A DNA stretch of 64,000 bases, from assembly GCF_023806085.1 (NCBI RefSeq), contig NZ_JAMSLX010000002.1:186001-250000 (forward strand). The letters are read 5' to 3'. The position numbers were made by a program, and so were the translations under genes. Below, one piece after another: positions 9,641-17,040 of this stretch. The notes below the pieces were generated by a model that was not told the origin of the DNA, did no database searches, and saw nothing but the letters and a program-made list of their open reading frames with translations. The stretch's first letter is position 1. The number at the start of each line of letters is the position of its first letter. The stretch is from Hephaestia sp. MAHUQ-44. GTDB lineage: Bacteria; Pseudomonadota; Alphaproteobacteria; Sphingomonadales; Sphingomonadaceae.

Positions 9641-9643
9641 CGA

Positions 9644-11179
9644 TCAGTGGACCAGCAGCCAGGTCGCCGCAACGCTCATTGCCGCCGTCACCAGCGCGAC
9701 CGCAACATAGCGCCAGCCACCGCCGATTCGCACGATCTCTATCTCGCGTAGCGGCGGGGCAGGGGGCGCGCCGCCGGGGGGCGGGTAACGTGCCTCGATC
9801 GAGCGGATGAGATCGGGAAGTCGCGCGATCGTGCGCAGATCGGTGACGATTCGATCGGCGATCGCCGCCTCGGGCCCCAGTTCGGTCCTGATCCATTCGC
9901 GCACGAACGGGGCGGCGGTGTCCCACAGGTTGATGTCGGGATCGAGCGCGGTGGCGACGCCTTCGACCATCACCATCGTCTTTTGCAGCAAGAGCAGGTG
10001 CGGCTGGGTCTGCATGTCGAAATCGCGGGTGATGTTGAACAGCCCGTCGAGCATCATCCCGATCGACATATCCTTGACCGGGAGTCCGCGCATCGGCTCA
10101 CCCACCGCACGCAGCGCCGTCGCGAATTCGGCGACATTGTGGTGCGAGGGGACGTAGCCCGCCTCGAAATGGATTTCGGCGACGCGCTTGTAATTGCCGG
10201 TGATGAGCCCGTAGAGAATTTCGGCGAGCCAGACACGCGCGCGCCGGTCGATCCGGCCCATGATCCCGAAATCGATCGCGCCGATGCGGTTGCCGGGGAG
10301 CGCGAACAGATTCCCCTGATGCATGTCGGCGTGGAAGAAGCCTTCCGAGATCGCCTGCCGCAGGAATGCGTGGATCAGCGTGGCCGCGAGTGCCGATGGA
10401 TCGTAGCCTGCCACGATCAGCGCGTCGCGGTTGGAAAGCTTGATCCCGTCGATCCATTCGAGCGTCAGCACGCGCCCCGAGGTGCGCTGCCAGTCGATCG
10501 CCGGCACGTGATAATCGGGCTCGGCCTCCATCATCTGCGCGAGTTCGGAGGCCGAGGCGGCCTCGCGGCGCAGATCGAGTTCGCGCGCCGTCCAGCGTTT
10601 GAAGGTTTCGATCACCAGCCGGGGGCGGAGCCGCGCGGGTTCGCGGCCCTGCGCTTCGAGTTGCGCGGCGGCCCATTCGTAGGTTTCGATATCGCGTGCG
10701 AATTCCTTTTCGATCCCCGGCCGCAGCACCTTGATCGCGACCAGCCGGCCATCGGTGGTCGTCGCGCGGTGGACCTGCGCGATCGAGGCAGCACCGATCG
10801 GCACCGGATCGATCTCGGCGAACAGCATGTCGAGCGGCTTGCCGAAGCTGGCCGCCATCGCCTCGCGGATCGTCTCGAAGGGGACAGGGGGCAGCGCATC
10901 CTGAAGCCGCAACAGATCGGCCGCGGCGGCTTCACCGACCAGATCAGGGCGCGTCGCGAGCGTCTGGCCGAGCTTGATCGCGGCCGGGCCGATCGCCTGA
11001 AACGCATCGGCATAGCGCGGCACCCGGGGCACGCGCGCACCGAACCGTGCGATCCGCGCCAGCCGCCGCACCGGCGCAGGCGTGTTGGGATCGCGCTCGA
11101 TTCCGGTGAGCGCGCCATGCCGCGCGAGGGTGCGGCCCCATTTGAGGAGGCGCCAGAGATGGATGATCGGGGCGGTCAC
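9644..11179 (-). CDS. ubiB: ubiquinone biosynthesis ABC1/ADCK-family kinase-like protein
   Basis: An atypical kinase/ATPase needed for ubiquinone synthesis and distribution at the inner membrane. The 511-residue length suits the family. The KxGQ signature appears as IKLGQTLATRPDL near residue 70, followed by a kinase-like fold with VAIKVLRPG (Lys of the nucleotide site), HADMHQGNLF (catalytic loop) and IDFGIMG (the DFG equivalent). A C-terminal hydrophobic anchor closes the protein (after WRYVAVALV). It sits 7 bases after ubiE, the usual order in proteobacteria. Confidence 0.95.
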   Translation of the reverse strand: MTAPIIHLWRLLKWGRTLARHGALTGIERDPNTPAPVRRLARIARFGARVPRVPRYADAFQAIGPAAIKLGQTLATRPDLVGEAAAADLLRLQDALPPVPFETIREAMAASFGKPLDMLFAEIDPVPIGAASIAQVHRATTTDGRLVAIKVLRPGIEKEFARDIETYEWAAAQLEAQGREPARLRPRLVIETFKRWTARELDLRREAASASELAQMMEAEPDYHVPAIDWQRTSGRVLTLEWIDGIKLSNRDALIVAGYDPSALAATLIHAFLRQAISEGFFHADMHQGNLFALPGNRIGAIDFGIMGRIDRRARVWLAEILYGLITGNYKRVAEIHFEAGYVPSHHNVAEFATALRAVGEPMRGLPVKDMSIGMMLDGLFNITRDFDMQTQPHLLLLQKTMVMVEGVATALDPDINLWDTAAPFVREWIRTELGPEAAIADRIVTDLRTIARLPDLIRSIEARYPPPGGAPPAPPLREIEIVRIGGGWRYVAVALVTAAMSVAATWLLVH

Positions 11180-11186
11180 GAGCGCG

Positions 11187-11918
11187 TCAGATCCGCCAGC
11201 CCGAATGGATCGCGACGAGCCCGCCGAGCATCGGCTCGACCTTGGTGTTCACGAACCCCGCATCGGCAATCATGCGCTCAAAGGTCGGCATGTCGGGGAA
11301 GCGGCGGATCGATTCGATCAGATAGCGATAGCTGTCCTCGTCATGCGCGAGCAATTTGCCGACCTTGGGCACGATCTTGTGCGAATAGACGTCGTAAATC
11401 TGCGCGAACCCCGGCCACAAGGTGGTCGAGAATTCGAGGCAGAAAAAGCGCCCGCCGCGCTTGAGCACGCGGTGCGCTTCGCCCAGCGCTTTGGGGATGT
11501 CGGTGACGTTCCTGATCCCGAAGGCGATCGTATAGGCGTCGAAGAAGCGATCGGGAAACTGGAGCGTCTCGGCATTGGCTTCGGTCCACACCAGCCCGTC
11601 GATCCCGCGGTGCTGCGCGCGATCGATGCCGACCTCGAGCATTGCGGGATTGATGTCCGCGACGGTGATGGCGGCGCCCGATTTGGCGAGCCGGAAGGCG
11701 ATGTCGCCGGTCCCGCCCGCCATATCGAGAATCTGCTCACCGGCGCGCGGCTTCACGCGGCGGACGAAGCGGTCCTTCCACAGCCGGTGCATCCCCCCCG
11801 ACATGGCGTCGTTCATCAGATCATAGCTGCGGGCGACGCTGGTGAAGACGCCGCCGACGCGGGCGGTCTTCTCCTCGGGGGCTACCTGTTCGTAGCCGAA
11901 GGACACGGTATCGGTCAT
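11187..11918 (-). CDS. ubiE: ubiquinone/menaquinone biosynthesis C-methyltransferase
   Basis: SAM-dependent C-methylation of the benzoquinol ring in ubiquinone synthesis. 243 residues; signatures are VASSYDLMND-type (here VARSYDLMNDAMSGGMH near residue 28), the SAM-binding loop DMAGGTGDIAFRLA near 65, and the C-terminal RVLKRGGRFFCLEFS. It is the first gene of the seven-gene leftward operon running to the moeB-like gene, and is divergent from mutM. A palindromic repeat occupies the divergent gap. Confidence 0.96.
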   Translation of the reverse strand: MTDTVSFGYEQVAPEEKTARVGGVFTSVARSYDLMNDAMSGGMHRLWKDRFVRRVKPRAGEQILDMAGGTGDIAFRLAKSGAAITVADINPAMLEVGIDRAQHRGIDGLVWTEANAETLQFPDRFFDAYTIAFGIRNVTDIPKALGEAHRVLKRGGRFFCLEFSTTLWPGFAQIYDVYSHKIVPKVGKLLAHDEDSYRYLIESIRRFPDMPTFERMIADAGFVNTKVEPMLGGLVAIHSGWRI

Positions 11919-11985
11919 GTGCGGCGTGTAGCCAAGCCTTGTGGGCGGGGCAAACGCATCCTAGCTGGATTATTCATCGATCGCG

Positions 11986-12063
11986 GCACCGGCCCGCTCC
12001 TCCACCCCGCCTCCCATTCGGTATGCTGCACGTGGGAGGCCGGGTGGGGGAGCGGGCCGGTGC
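11986..12063. repeat. palindromic repeat, family 1, copy A
   Basis: A long imperfect inverted repeat in the ubiE/mutM gap. The outer arms GCACCGGCCCGCTCC (11986-12000) and its reverse complement (12049-12063) are perfect; the inner CCACCCCGCCTCCCA arm is imperfect, and the loop is about 16 bases. The same arm sequence recurs at 12917-13002 and 55500-55622. Copies A and B flank mutM. At RNA level it would be a very stable hairpin. Confidence 0.85.
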
Positions 12064-12082
12064 GGCACCTGACGGATTATCA

Positions 12083-12895
12083 ATGCCCGAACTTCCCGAA
12101 GTTGAAACCACCGTCTGCGGCTTGCGGCCCGTGCTCGATGGGCAGCGGATCGCCCGCGTCCAGGCGCGGCGGGCTGATCTGCGGCACGCGATCCCGGTCG
12201 ATCTTGGGCAGCGGCTGACGGGTGCCGTCGTGACGCGACTCGGGCGGCGCGCCAAATACGGGCTGATCGATACCGATCGTGGCGATACGCTGATCTTCCA
12301 TCTCGGCATGTCGGGGCGCTGGCGGGTCGACCCGGCCGAGCTGCTGGCGCACGATCATGTGCTGATCGACACCGCCGCCGGGCACCGCCTCGCGCTCAAC
12401 GACCCGCGTCGGTTCGGCTCGCTCGATTTGGTGGCCAGCGACGCGCTCGATTCGTACCCGCCGTTCGCGGTGATGGGCCCCGAGCCGCTCGGGCCCGATT
12501 TCACCGCCGCCGGGCTGCACGCGGCGCTTGCCGGGCGGCGTGCGTCGATCAAGGCGATGCTGCTCGATCAGCGGATCGTCGCGGGGCTGGGCAATATCTA
12601 CGTCTGCGAGGCGCTGCACATGGCGGGGATCGCGCCGTCGCGCGCCGCCGGACGCGTTTCGAGGGCGCGCCTGACGGTGCTGGTCGAGGCGATTCGCGCG
12701 GTGTTGGCGGCCGCAATCGAGGCGGGCGGATCGAGCCTGCGCGATTATGTCCGCCCCGATGGCGAACTCGGCTATTTTTCCAAGCAATGGCGCGTCTATG
12801 GCCGTGAGGGAGAGCCTTGTGCGTGCGGGGCGCCGGTACACCGCCGGACCGAGGGTGGTCGATCGACCTTCTGGTGCCCGGTCTGCCAGCGTTAG
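12083..12895 (+). CDS. mutM: formamidopyrimidine-DNA glycosylase (Fpg/MutM)
   Basis: Base-excision repair glycosylase/AP lyase that removes 8-oxoguanine and formamidopyrimidines. The start at 12083 is chosen because the mature protein must begin PELPEVET, where the N-terminal proline is the nucleophile and Glu3 is catalytic. Lys near residue 58 (RRAKYG) and the helix-two-turn-helix QRIVAGLGNIY near 180 fit the family. The C-terminal zinc finger reads PCACG ... WCPVCQR, so the first cysteine pair has one intervening residue instead of the usual two. 270 residues is normal. Copies of a long palindrome lie on both sides. Confidence 0.96.
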   Translation: MPELPEVETTVCGLRPVLDGQRIARVQARRADLRHAIPVDLGQRLTGAVVTRLGRRAKYGLIDTDRGDTLIFHLGMSGRWRVDPAELLAHDHVLIDTAAGHRLALNDPRRFGSLDLVASDALDSYPPFAVMGPEPLGPDFTAAGLHAALAGRRASIKAMLLDQRIVAGLGNIYVCEALHMAGIAPSRAAGRVSRARLTVLVEAIRAVLAAAIEAGGSSLRDYVRPDGELGYFSKQWRVYGREGEPCACGAPVHRRTEGGRSTFWCPVCQR

Positions 12896-12916
12896 AGTTT
12901 GATCCACTAAGGTGGA

Positions 12917-13002
12917 TGCGGCACCGGCCCGCGCCCCCACCCCACCTCCCAACGGCAGTATACTGAATGGGAGGTGGGGTGGGGGCGCGGGCCGGTGCCG
13001 CA
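12917..13002. repeat. palindromic repeat, family 1, copy B (perfect 35-bp arms)
   Basis: A perfect 35-base inverted repeat: left arm 12917-12951, right arm 12968-13002. The 16-base centre itself contains the 10-base palindrome CAGTATACTG. It lies 21 bases after the mutM stop and upstream of rpsT. The arm sequence matches copies A and C. It could serve as a terminator-like hairpin for mutM although no T-run follows. Confidence 0.92.
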
Positions 13003-13135
13003 AACGGATTCAGCATGGCGGAATCCCGGTTTCAGGTTGACCGACTGTACCCAAATCGGTAAGGGGCCAGTCCTTCCGAGGGCGGCGGGACCGGTTCCTA
13101 GCGCCCTTTTTCATTGAGCATATTCGAGGACAGGC

Positions 13136-13399
13136 ATGGCGAACACGCCACAGGCGAAGAAGCGCATCCGGCGGAACAACCGTCGCGCGGAGATCAATAC
13201 CAACCGCGTCGGTCGTATCCGTACCTTCGTCAAGAAGGTCGAAGCGGCGCTGGCAGCAGGCGACAAGGATGCGGCGACCGCCGCGCTTGCGCAGGCGCAG
13301 CCTGAGTTGCAGCGTGGCGTCGCCAAGGGCGTGCTCCACAAGAACACCGCGTCGCGCAAGTTCTCGCGTCTGACCAAGCGCTTGTCCGCGCTCGCCTGA
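13136..13399 (+). CDS. rpsT: 30S ribosomal protein S20
   Basis: Primary-binding protein of the 30S subunit that contacts 16S rRNA helices. 87 residues, strongly basic, with the typical S20 opening [16 protein letters not shown] and the paired long helices ([31 protein letters not shown]). A GAGGA ribosome binding site precedes the ATG. It is monocistronic, with its own terminator at 13424-13460. rpsT directly before dnaA is the arrangement known from other alphaproteobacteria. Confidence 0.97.
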   Translation: MANTPQAKKRIRRNNRRAEINTNRVGRIRTFVKKVEAALAAGDKDAATAALAQAQPELQRGVAKGVLHKNTASRKFSRLTKRLSALA

Positions 13400-13423
13400 C
13401 GCGCCCTCCGATTCGGCGATAAC

Positions 13424-13460
13424 AGGCCCGTTGGTGCGCCCGCACCGGCGGGCCTTTTTC
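13424..13460 (+). terminator. rho-independent terminator of rpsT
   Basis: AGGCCCG (13424-13430) pairs with CGGGCCT (13449-13455), and an inner GGTGCG/CGCACC stem extends it. A run of five Ts follows at once (CCTTTTTC). It lies 24 bases after the rpsT stop. Confidence 0.88.
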
Positions 13461-13821
13461 GTGTTTTCAGAAGCGCGCGCCGCCCCCCGGGCAGCAAACC
13501 GAGGATAGACCACGATTCGCGCCCGATGGCCTGGTGCGATTCATGGGATAACTGACTAAATTCAAGGCGTTGAGTATATTTTTGACGCGTTTCCGAGGCT
13601 AGGGGCGAGTCAATCGGATTATTTCAGTTCCGAGACGGTTCCAGGCCTTGATCGACTCATGCGGCTGTCCCTACACCAGTCGTCCGCGGCGATGGTCATT
13701 GCCGCGGGTTAAGGGACAGCGTCGCGATACAGCCGGAGGGTGATTCTGGCTGCGGGCGGGTTGTGCCTGAATTTCCAGCGCCGTGGGGGCGTAGCGCGCG
13801 CAACAGCGAGAAGGGTGGAAC
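13461..13821 (+). promoter_or_regulatory. dnaA upstream control region with clustered GANTC sites and a leader hairpin
   Basis: 361 bases without a gene. GANTC, the recognition sequence of the cell-cycle methylase CcrM in alphaproteobacteria, occurs at 13514, 13538, 13607, 13654 and 13742, with a sixth at 13824 spanning the dnaA start codon; about one would be expected by chance at this base composition. A nested inverted repeat at 13664-13720 (GCTGTCCCT ... CCGCGGC ... GCCGCGG ... AGGGACAGC) would form a hairpin in the leader. An AT-rich TATATTTTTGAC stretch lies near 13574. I cannot identify DnaA boxes good enough to call an origin. Confidence 0.6.
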
Positions 13822-15186
13822 GTGATTCAGCAAGCGGGGGAAAGGCGCGACGAGATTGTCAGGGCATGGCAGACCGTCCGCAATCACCTCCGCGAATCGG
13901 CGGGTGCCCGGTTGTTCGACCAGTGGCTCAAGCCGATGACGCTGATCGAGTCGACGGAACCCGATATCGTCCGGTTGGGGCTGCCCTCGCCGTTCATGAC
14001 CAATTGGGTGCGCAGTCATTACGCCGAGCGTCTGTTCCAGGAATTCCGTGCGCAGGTGCCCGGTGTGCGCCAGGTCTCGATCGAGACCGCGCGCGCGGTG
14101 GCCGAGCCCGCCGTGCTTGCCGCGCCGGTTGCGCCTGCTCCCGTAGCGGTTCGCACCGCGCCGACGCCGCTGCTCGATCCGCGGCTGACTTTCGATCGAT
14201 TCGTCGTCGACACGTCGAATCGCGTCGCCTTCAACGCCGCCAAGGCGCTGGCCGAACCGGGAGCACCGCGTTTCAGCCCGCTGTTCCTGCATAGCGGCAC
14301 CGGGCAGGGCAAGACCCACCTGATGCACGCGATCGGTCACGCCTATCTCGCGGCGGTGCCCGAGGCGGTGGTGATCTGCATGTCGGCCGAGCGCTTCATG
14401 TTCGAGTTCGTACAGGCATTGCGCGCGCGCGACACGTTCAGCTTCAAGGCGCGGCTGCGTGCCGCCGATCTGCTGTTGATCGACGATCTCCAGTTCATCG
14501 CCGGCAAGGATTCGACGCAGGAAGAGTTTTTCCACACGATCAACGAGATCATGGCAGCGGGCAAACGCATCGTCATCACCGCCGATCGGTGCCCGCAGGC
14601 GCTCGACGGGGTGGAGCCGCGCATCCTGTCGCGGCTCGCGGGCGGGCTGGTTGCCGACATCAAGACGCCCGAACCGGCGCTCCGGCGCGCGATTCTCGAT
14701 CGGCGCTGCGGGGAACTCGCCGATCTCTTGGTGCCCGAAGAGGTACGGGCGCTGCTCGCAACGCGGATCACCGCCAATATTCGCGAACTCGAAGGTGCGC
14801 TCAACCGCGTGGCCGCTTATGCGCAATTGACCGGCGATACGATCGATGTCGATTTCGCGGTGGCGACGCTTGGCGATGTGCTGCGCGGCAGCCAGCGCCG
14901 GATCACGATCGACGAGATCCAGCGCGCGGTATCGACGCATTTCGAATTGAAGCCGCTCGAGCTGATTTCGGCCCGGCGCGCGCGCGTGGTGGCGCGGCCG
15001 CGCCAGATCGCGATGTACCTTGCCAAGCGGCTGACGACGCGCTCGCTGCCCGAGATCGGCCGCAAATTCGGCGGGCGCGACCATTCGACGGTGATCCATG
15101 CGGTCCGCCGGATCGAGGAATTGCGCGATACCGATCGTGACGTCGACGGCGCGGTGCGCCATTTGATGCACCAACTCGAAGGCTGA
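13822..15186 (+). CDS. dnaA: chromosomal replication initiator protein DnaA
   Basis: AAA+ ATPase that opens the replication origin. 454 residues from a GTG start preceded by GAAGGG. Domain I (HobA/DnaB-interacting, residues 1-85) is followed by a short proline/alanine-rich linker (about 90-120). Domain III has Walker A GTGQGKTH near 159 and Walker B LLIDDLQF near 218. Domain IV ends in the DnaA-box reading helix, with FGGRDHSTVIHAVRRI close to the C-terminus. It ends in a strong bidirectional terminator. Confidence 0.98.
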   Translation: MIQQAGERRDEIVRAWQTVRNHLRESAGARLFDQWLKPMTLIESTEPDIVRLGLPSPFMTNWVRSHYAERLFQEFRAQVPGVRQVSIETARAVAEPAVLAAPVAPAPVAVRTAPTPLLDPRLTFDRFVVDTSNRVAFNAAKALAEPGAPRFSPLFLHSGTGQGKTHLMHAIGHAYLAAVPEAVVICMSAERFMFEFVQALRARDTFSFKARLRAADLLLIDDLQFIAGKDSTQEEFFHTINEIMAAGKRIVITADRCPQALDGVEPRILSRLAGGLVADIKTPEPALRRAILDRRCGELADLLVPEEVRALLATRITANIRELEGALNRVAAYAQLTGDTIDVDFAVATLGDVLRGSQRRITIDEIQRAVSTHFELKPLELISARRARVVARPRQIAMYLAKRLTTRSLPEIGRKFGGRDHSTVIHAVRRIEELRDTDRDVDGAVRHLMHQLEG

Positions 15187-15217
15187 CGGCGAGCGACAGT
15201 CGTTCCAGGCAACGCAA

Positions 15218-15257
15218 AAGAAAAGGGCCGTCCGCGTTAGCGTCCGGCCCTTTTCTT
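15218..15257. terminator. bidirectional terminator between dnaA and the DUF4136 gene
   Basis: A 13-base perfect inverted repeat, AAGAAAAGGGCCG (15218-15230) and its complement CGGCCCTTTTCTT (15245-15257), with a 14-base loop. The A-run on one side and the T-run on the other make it work in both directions, which suits the convergent genes around it. Confidence 0.9.
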
Positions 15258-15276
15258 GTCGTGCGGCGGTGCGGTG

Positions 15277-15888
15277 TCAGCGCGGCTCGGGGGCAATCGT
15301 GATCTTGATCGTTTCGCCCGAATTGCCGGGGAAGCCGGTGAACATCGCTTCGACCAGATTGGGCACGATCTGCTGGAGCCGGTCGGTACGCGATTGCGCG
15401 CGCGCGGTGCCTTCGAACAGGCGCTCGCCCGTCAGCCTGCGTTCGATATCGAGATCGAGTTCGCTGGTGTAGAGCGTGTAGCTCGACACATTATTGTCGA
15501 AGAACGGATCGTGGAAGCCGTAGAAATAGCTGCGCCGCTGCCAGGGCGAGCCGAAACCGTAGCCGTAGCCCCCGCGGAAGGGATCGCTGACGACCTTCTC
15601 ACGGCCGGTATCGACATTATAGGCCATGTTGACGATCAGGTCGGCGGTCGCCGCACTGGTCGCGGGGCGATAGCCTTCGCGGACCATGTTGGCGGCGACG
15701 AAGCCCGCATAATGGTTGAACTCCAGCCCGCCCTGAAGCCGCGGATCGCGCGACTGGACGACGAAGGTCTGCCCCGCGGGGGCCTCCATCTGCGAGAAGC
15801 GCGAGACGCGCGCGTTGAACGGCGTGGCGCAGGCCGAAAGAGCGAGAAGTGCGGCGCCGGCGGCGAAAAACAGCGATTTTTTCATCAT
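15277..15888 (-). CDS. DUF4136-type lipoprotein
   Basis: A 203-residue predicted lipoprotein: lysines after the start, a hydrophobic stretch and the lipobox LSAC put the mature N-terminal cysteine at residue 19. The body has the features of DUF4136 outer-membrane-associated proteins: a QMEAPAGQTFVV strand, FNHYAGFVAANMVREGY helix, a Gly/Tyr/Phe-rich middle (GGYGYGFGSPW, near 109) and a C-terminal TRDRLQQ-like helix leading to FPGNSGET. No function is established for the family. It faces dnaA across a shared terminator and is transcribed alone. Confidence 0.85.
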   Translation of the reverse strand: MMKKSLFFAAGAALLALSACATPFNARVSRFSQMEAPAGQTFVVQSRDPRLQGGLEFNHYAGFVAANMVREGYRPATSAATADLIVNMAYNVDTGREKVVSDPFRGGYGYGFGSPWQRRSYFYGFHDPFFDNNVSSYTLYTSELDLDIERRLTGERLFEGTARAQSRTDRLQQIVPNLVEAMFTGFPGNSGETIKITIAPEPR

Positions 15889-16013
15889 CTACAAAACCTT
15901 CCGGCGGGCATCGTGTGTCCGTCTTTCGGGCACCACATTGGTCGATACGCTATGAATAGCGGTTGAACGCGTCAATGGCACGCTTCATCGGCGCGGGGGC
16001 GGCGCAATGGTGC

Positions 16014-17021
16014 TCAGATCTGAAGCCCCACCGCCGCCTGCGCCTCGGCAAGCGTCGGCGCGGCGATCGCCGCGGCGCGCTCTGCGCCGGCCATCAGGAT
16101 GCGCCCGACCTCGCCGCGATCGTCGAGTAACTGCGTCATCCGGTCACGGATCGGCCCCAGCGCCGCGATCGCGAGATCGGCGAGCGCCGGCTTGAAACTG
16201 CCGAAACCCTGCCCCGCGAATTCGGCGACCACCGCATCGGGGGTCTTGCCCGAAAGCGCGGCGTAGATCGTGACGAGGTTCTTCGCCTCGGGGCGCTCGG
16301 CGAGGCCGGCGAAGGTATCGGGCAACGGCTCGGCATCGGTGCGCGCCTTGCGGAATTTCTGCGCGATCGCATCGTCGCTGTCGGTCAAATGGATGCGCGA
16401 CGCCTCGGACGGATCGGATTTGGACATTTTCGCGCTGCCGTCGCGCAAGCTCATGATGCGCGGTGCGGCGGTCGACACCAACGGTTCGGGCAGCGGAAAC
16501 AGATCGACCCCGAAATCGGTGTTGAACTTGGTCGCGACATCGCGCGCGAGTTCGAGATGCTGCTTCTGGTCCTCACCCACCGGCACGTGCGTGGTCTTGT
16601 AGACCAGCACGTCGGCGGCCATCAGCACCGGATAGGTGAACAGCCCGACGCTCTGGCCGTCGCGATTCTTGCCGGCCTTGTCCTTCCACTGCGTCATCCG
16701 GTTGAGCCAGCCCATCCGCGCCGTTCCCTGAAGAATCCAGCACAATTCGGCATGTGCGGCGACGCGCGCCTGGTTGAACAGGATCGCCTTGCCGGGATCG
16801 ATCCCGGCCGCGAGCAGCGCGGCGGCCATCTCGATCGTGTTGGCGGCGAGATCCTTCGGATCGATCGCCACCGTCAGCGCGTGGAGATCGGCGAGGAAGA
16901 ACAGACAGTCACCGCCGGCCTTCGCGACATCGTCCTGCATCGCGACCCATTGCTTGATCGCACCGAGATAATTGCCGAGGTGAAGGTTTCCGGTGGGCTG
17001 GATGCCCGAGACGACGCGCAT
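16014..17021 (-). CDS. trpS: tryptophanyl-tRNA synthetase
   Basis: Charges tRNA-Trp. 335 residues, a class Ic synthetase with the HIGH equivalent HLGN at residues 17-20 (SGIQPTGNLHLGNYLGA) and the KMSKS loop intact (SAKMSKSDPS) near residue 200. Trp-site features such as the FLADLHALT helix near 45 are present. It lies 19 bases after murJ, in the same direction, so probably forms an operon with it. Confidence 0.97.
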   Translation of the reverse strand: MRVVSGIQPTGNLHLGNYLGAIKQWVAMQDDVAKAGGDCLFFLADLHALTVAIDPKDLAANTIEMAAALLAAGIDPGKAILFNQARVAAHAELCWILQGTARMGWLNRMTQWKDKAGKNRDGQSVGLFTYPVLMAADVLVYKTTHVPVGEDQKQHLELARDVATKFNTDFGVDLFPLPEPLVSTAAPRIMSLRDGSAKMSKSDPSEASRIHLTDSDDAIAQKFRKARTDAEPLPDTFAGLAERPEAKNLVTIYAALSGKTPDAVVAEFAGQGFGSFKPALADLAIAALGPIRDRMTQLLDDRGEVGRILMAGAERAAAIAAPTLAEAQAAVGLQI

Positions 17022-17040
17022 GATGTTTCCCTGACAGGTG

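Noticed and set aside
13461..13821. Chromosomal origin (oriC) before dnaA
   Set aside because: Gene order suggests that the origin is near, but I find no cluster of TTATCCACA-type boxes here; the closest match (GGGATAA near 13545) is too poor.
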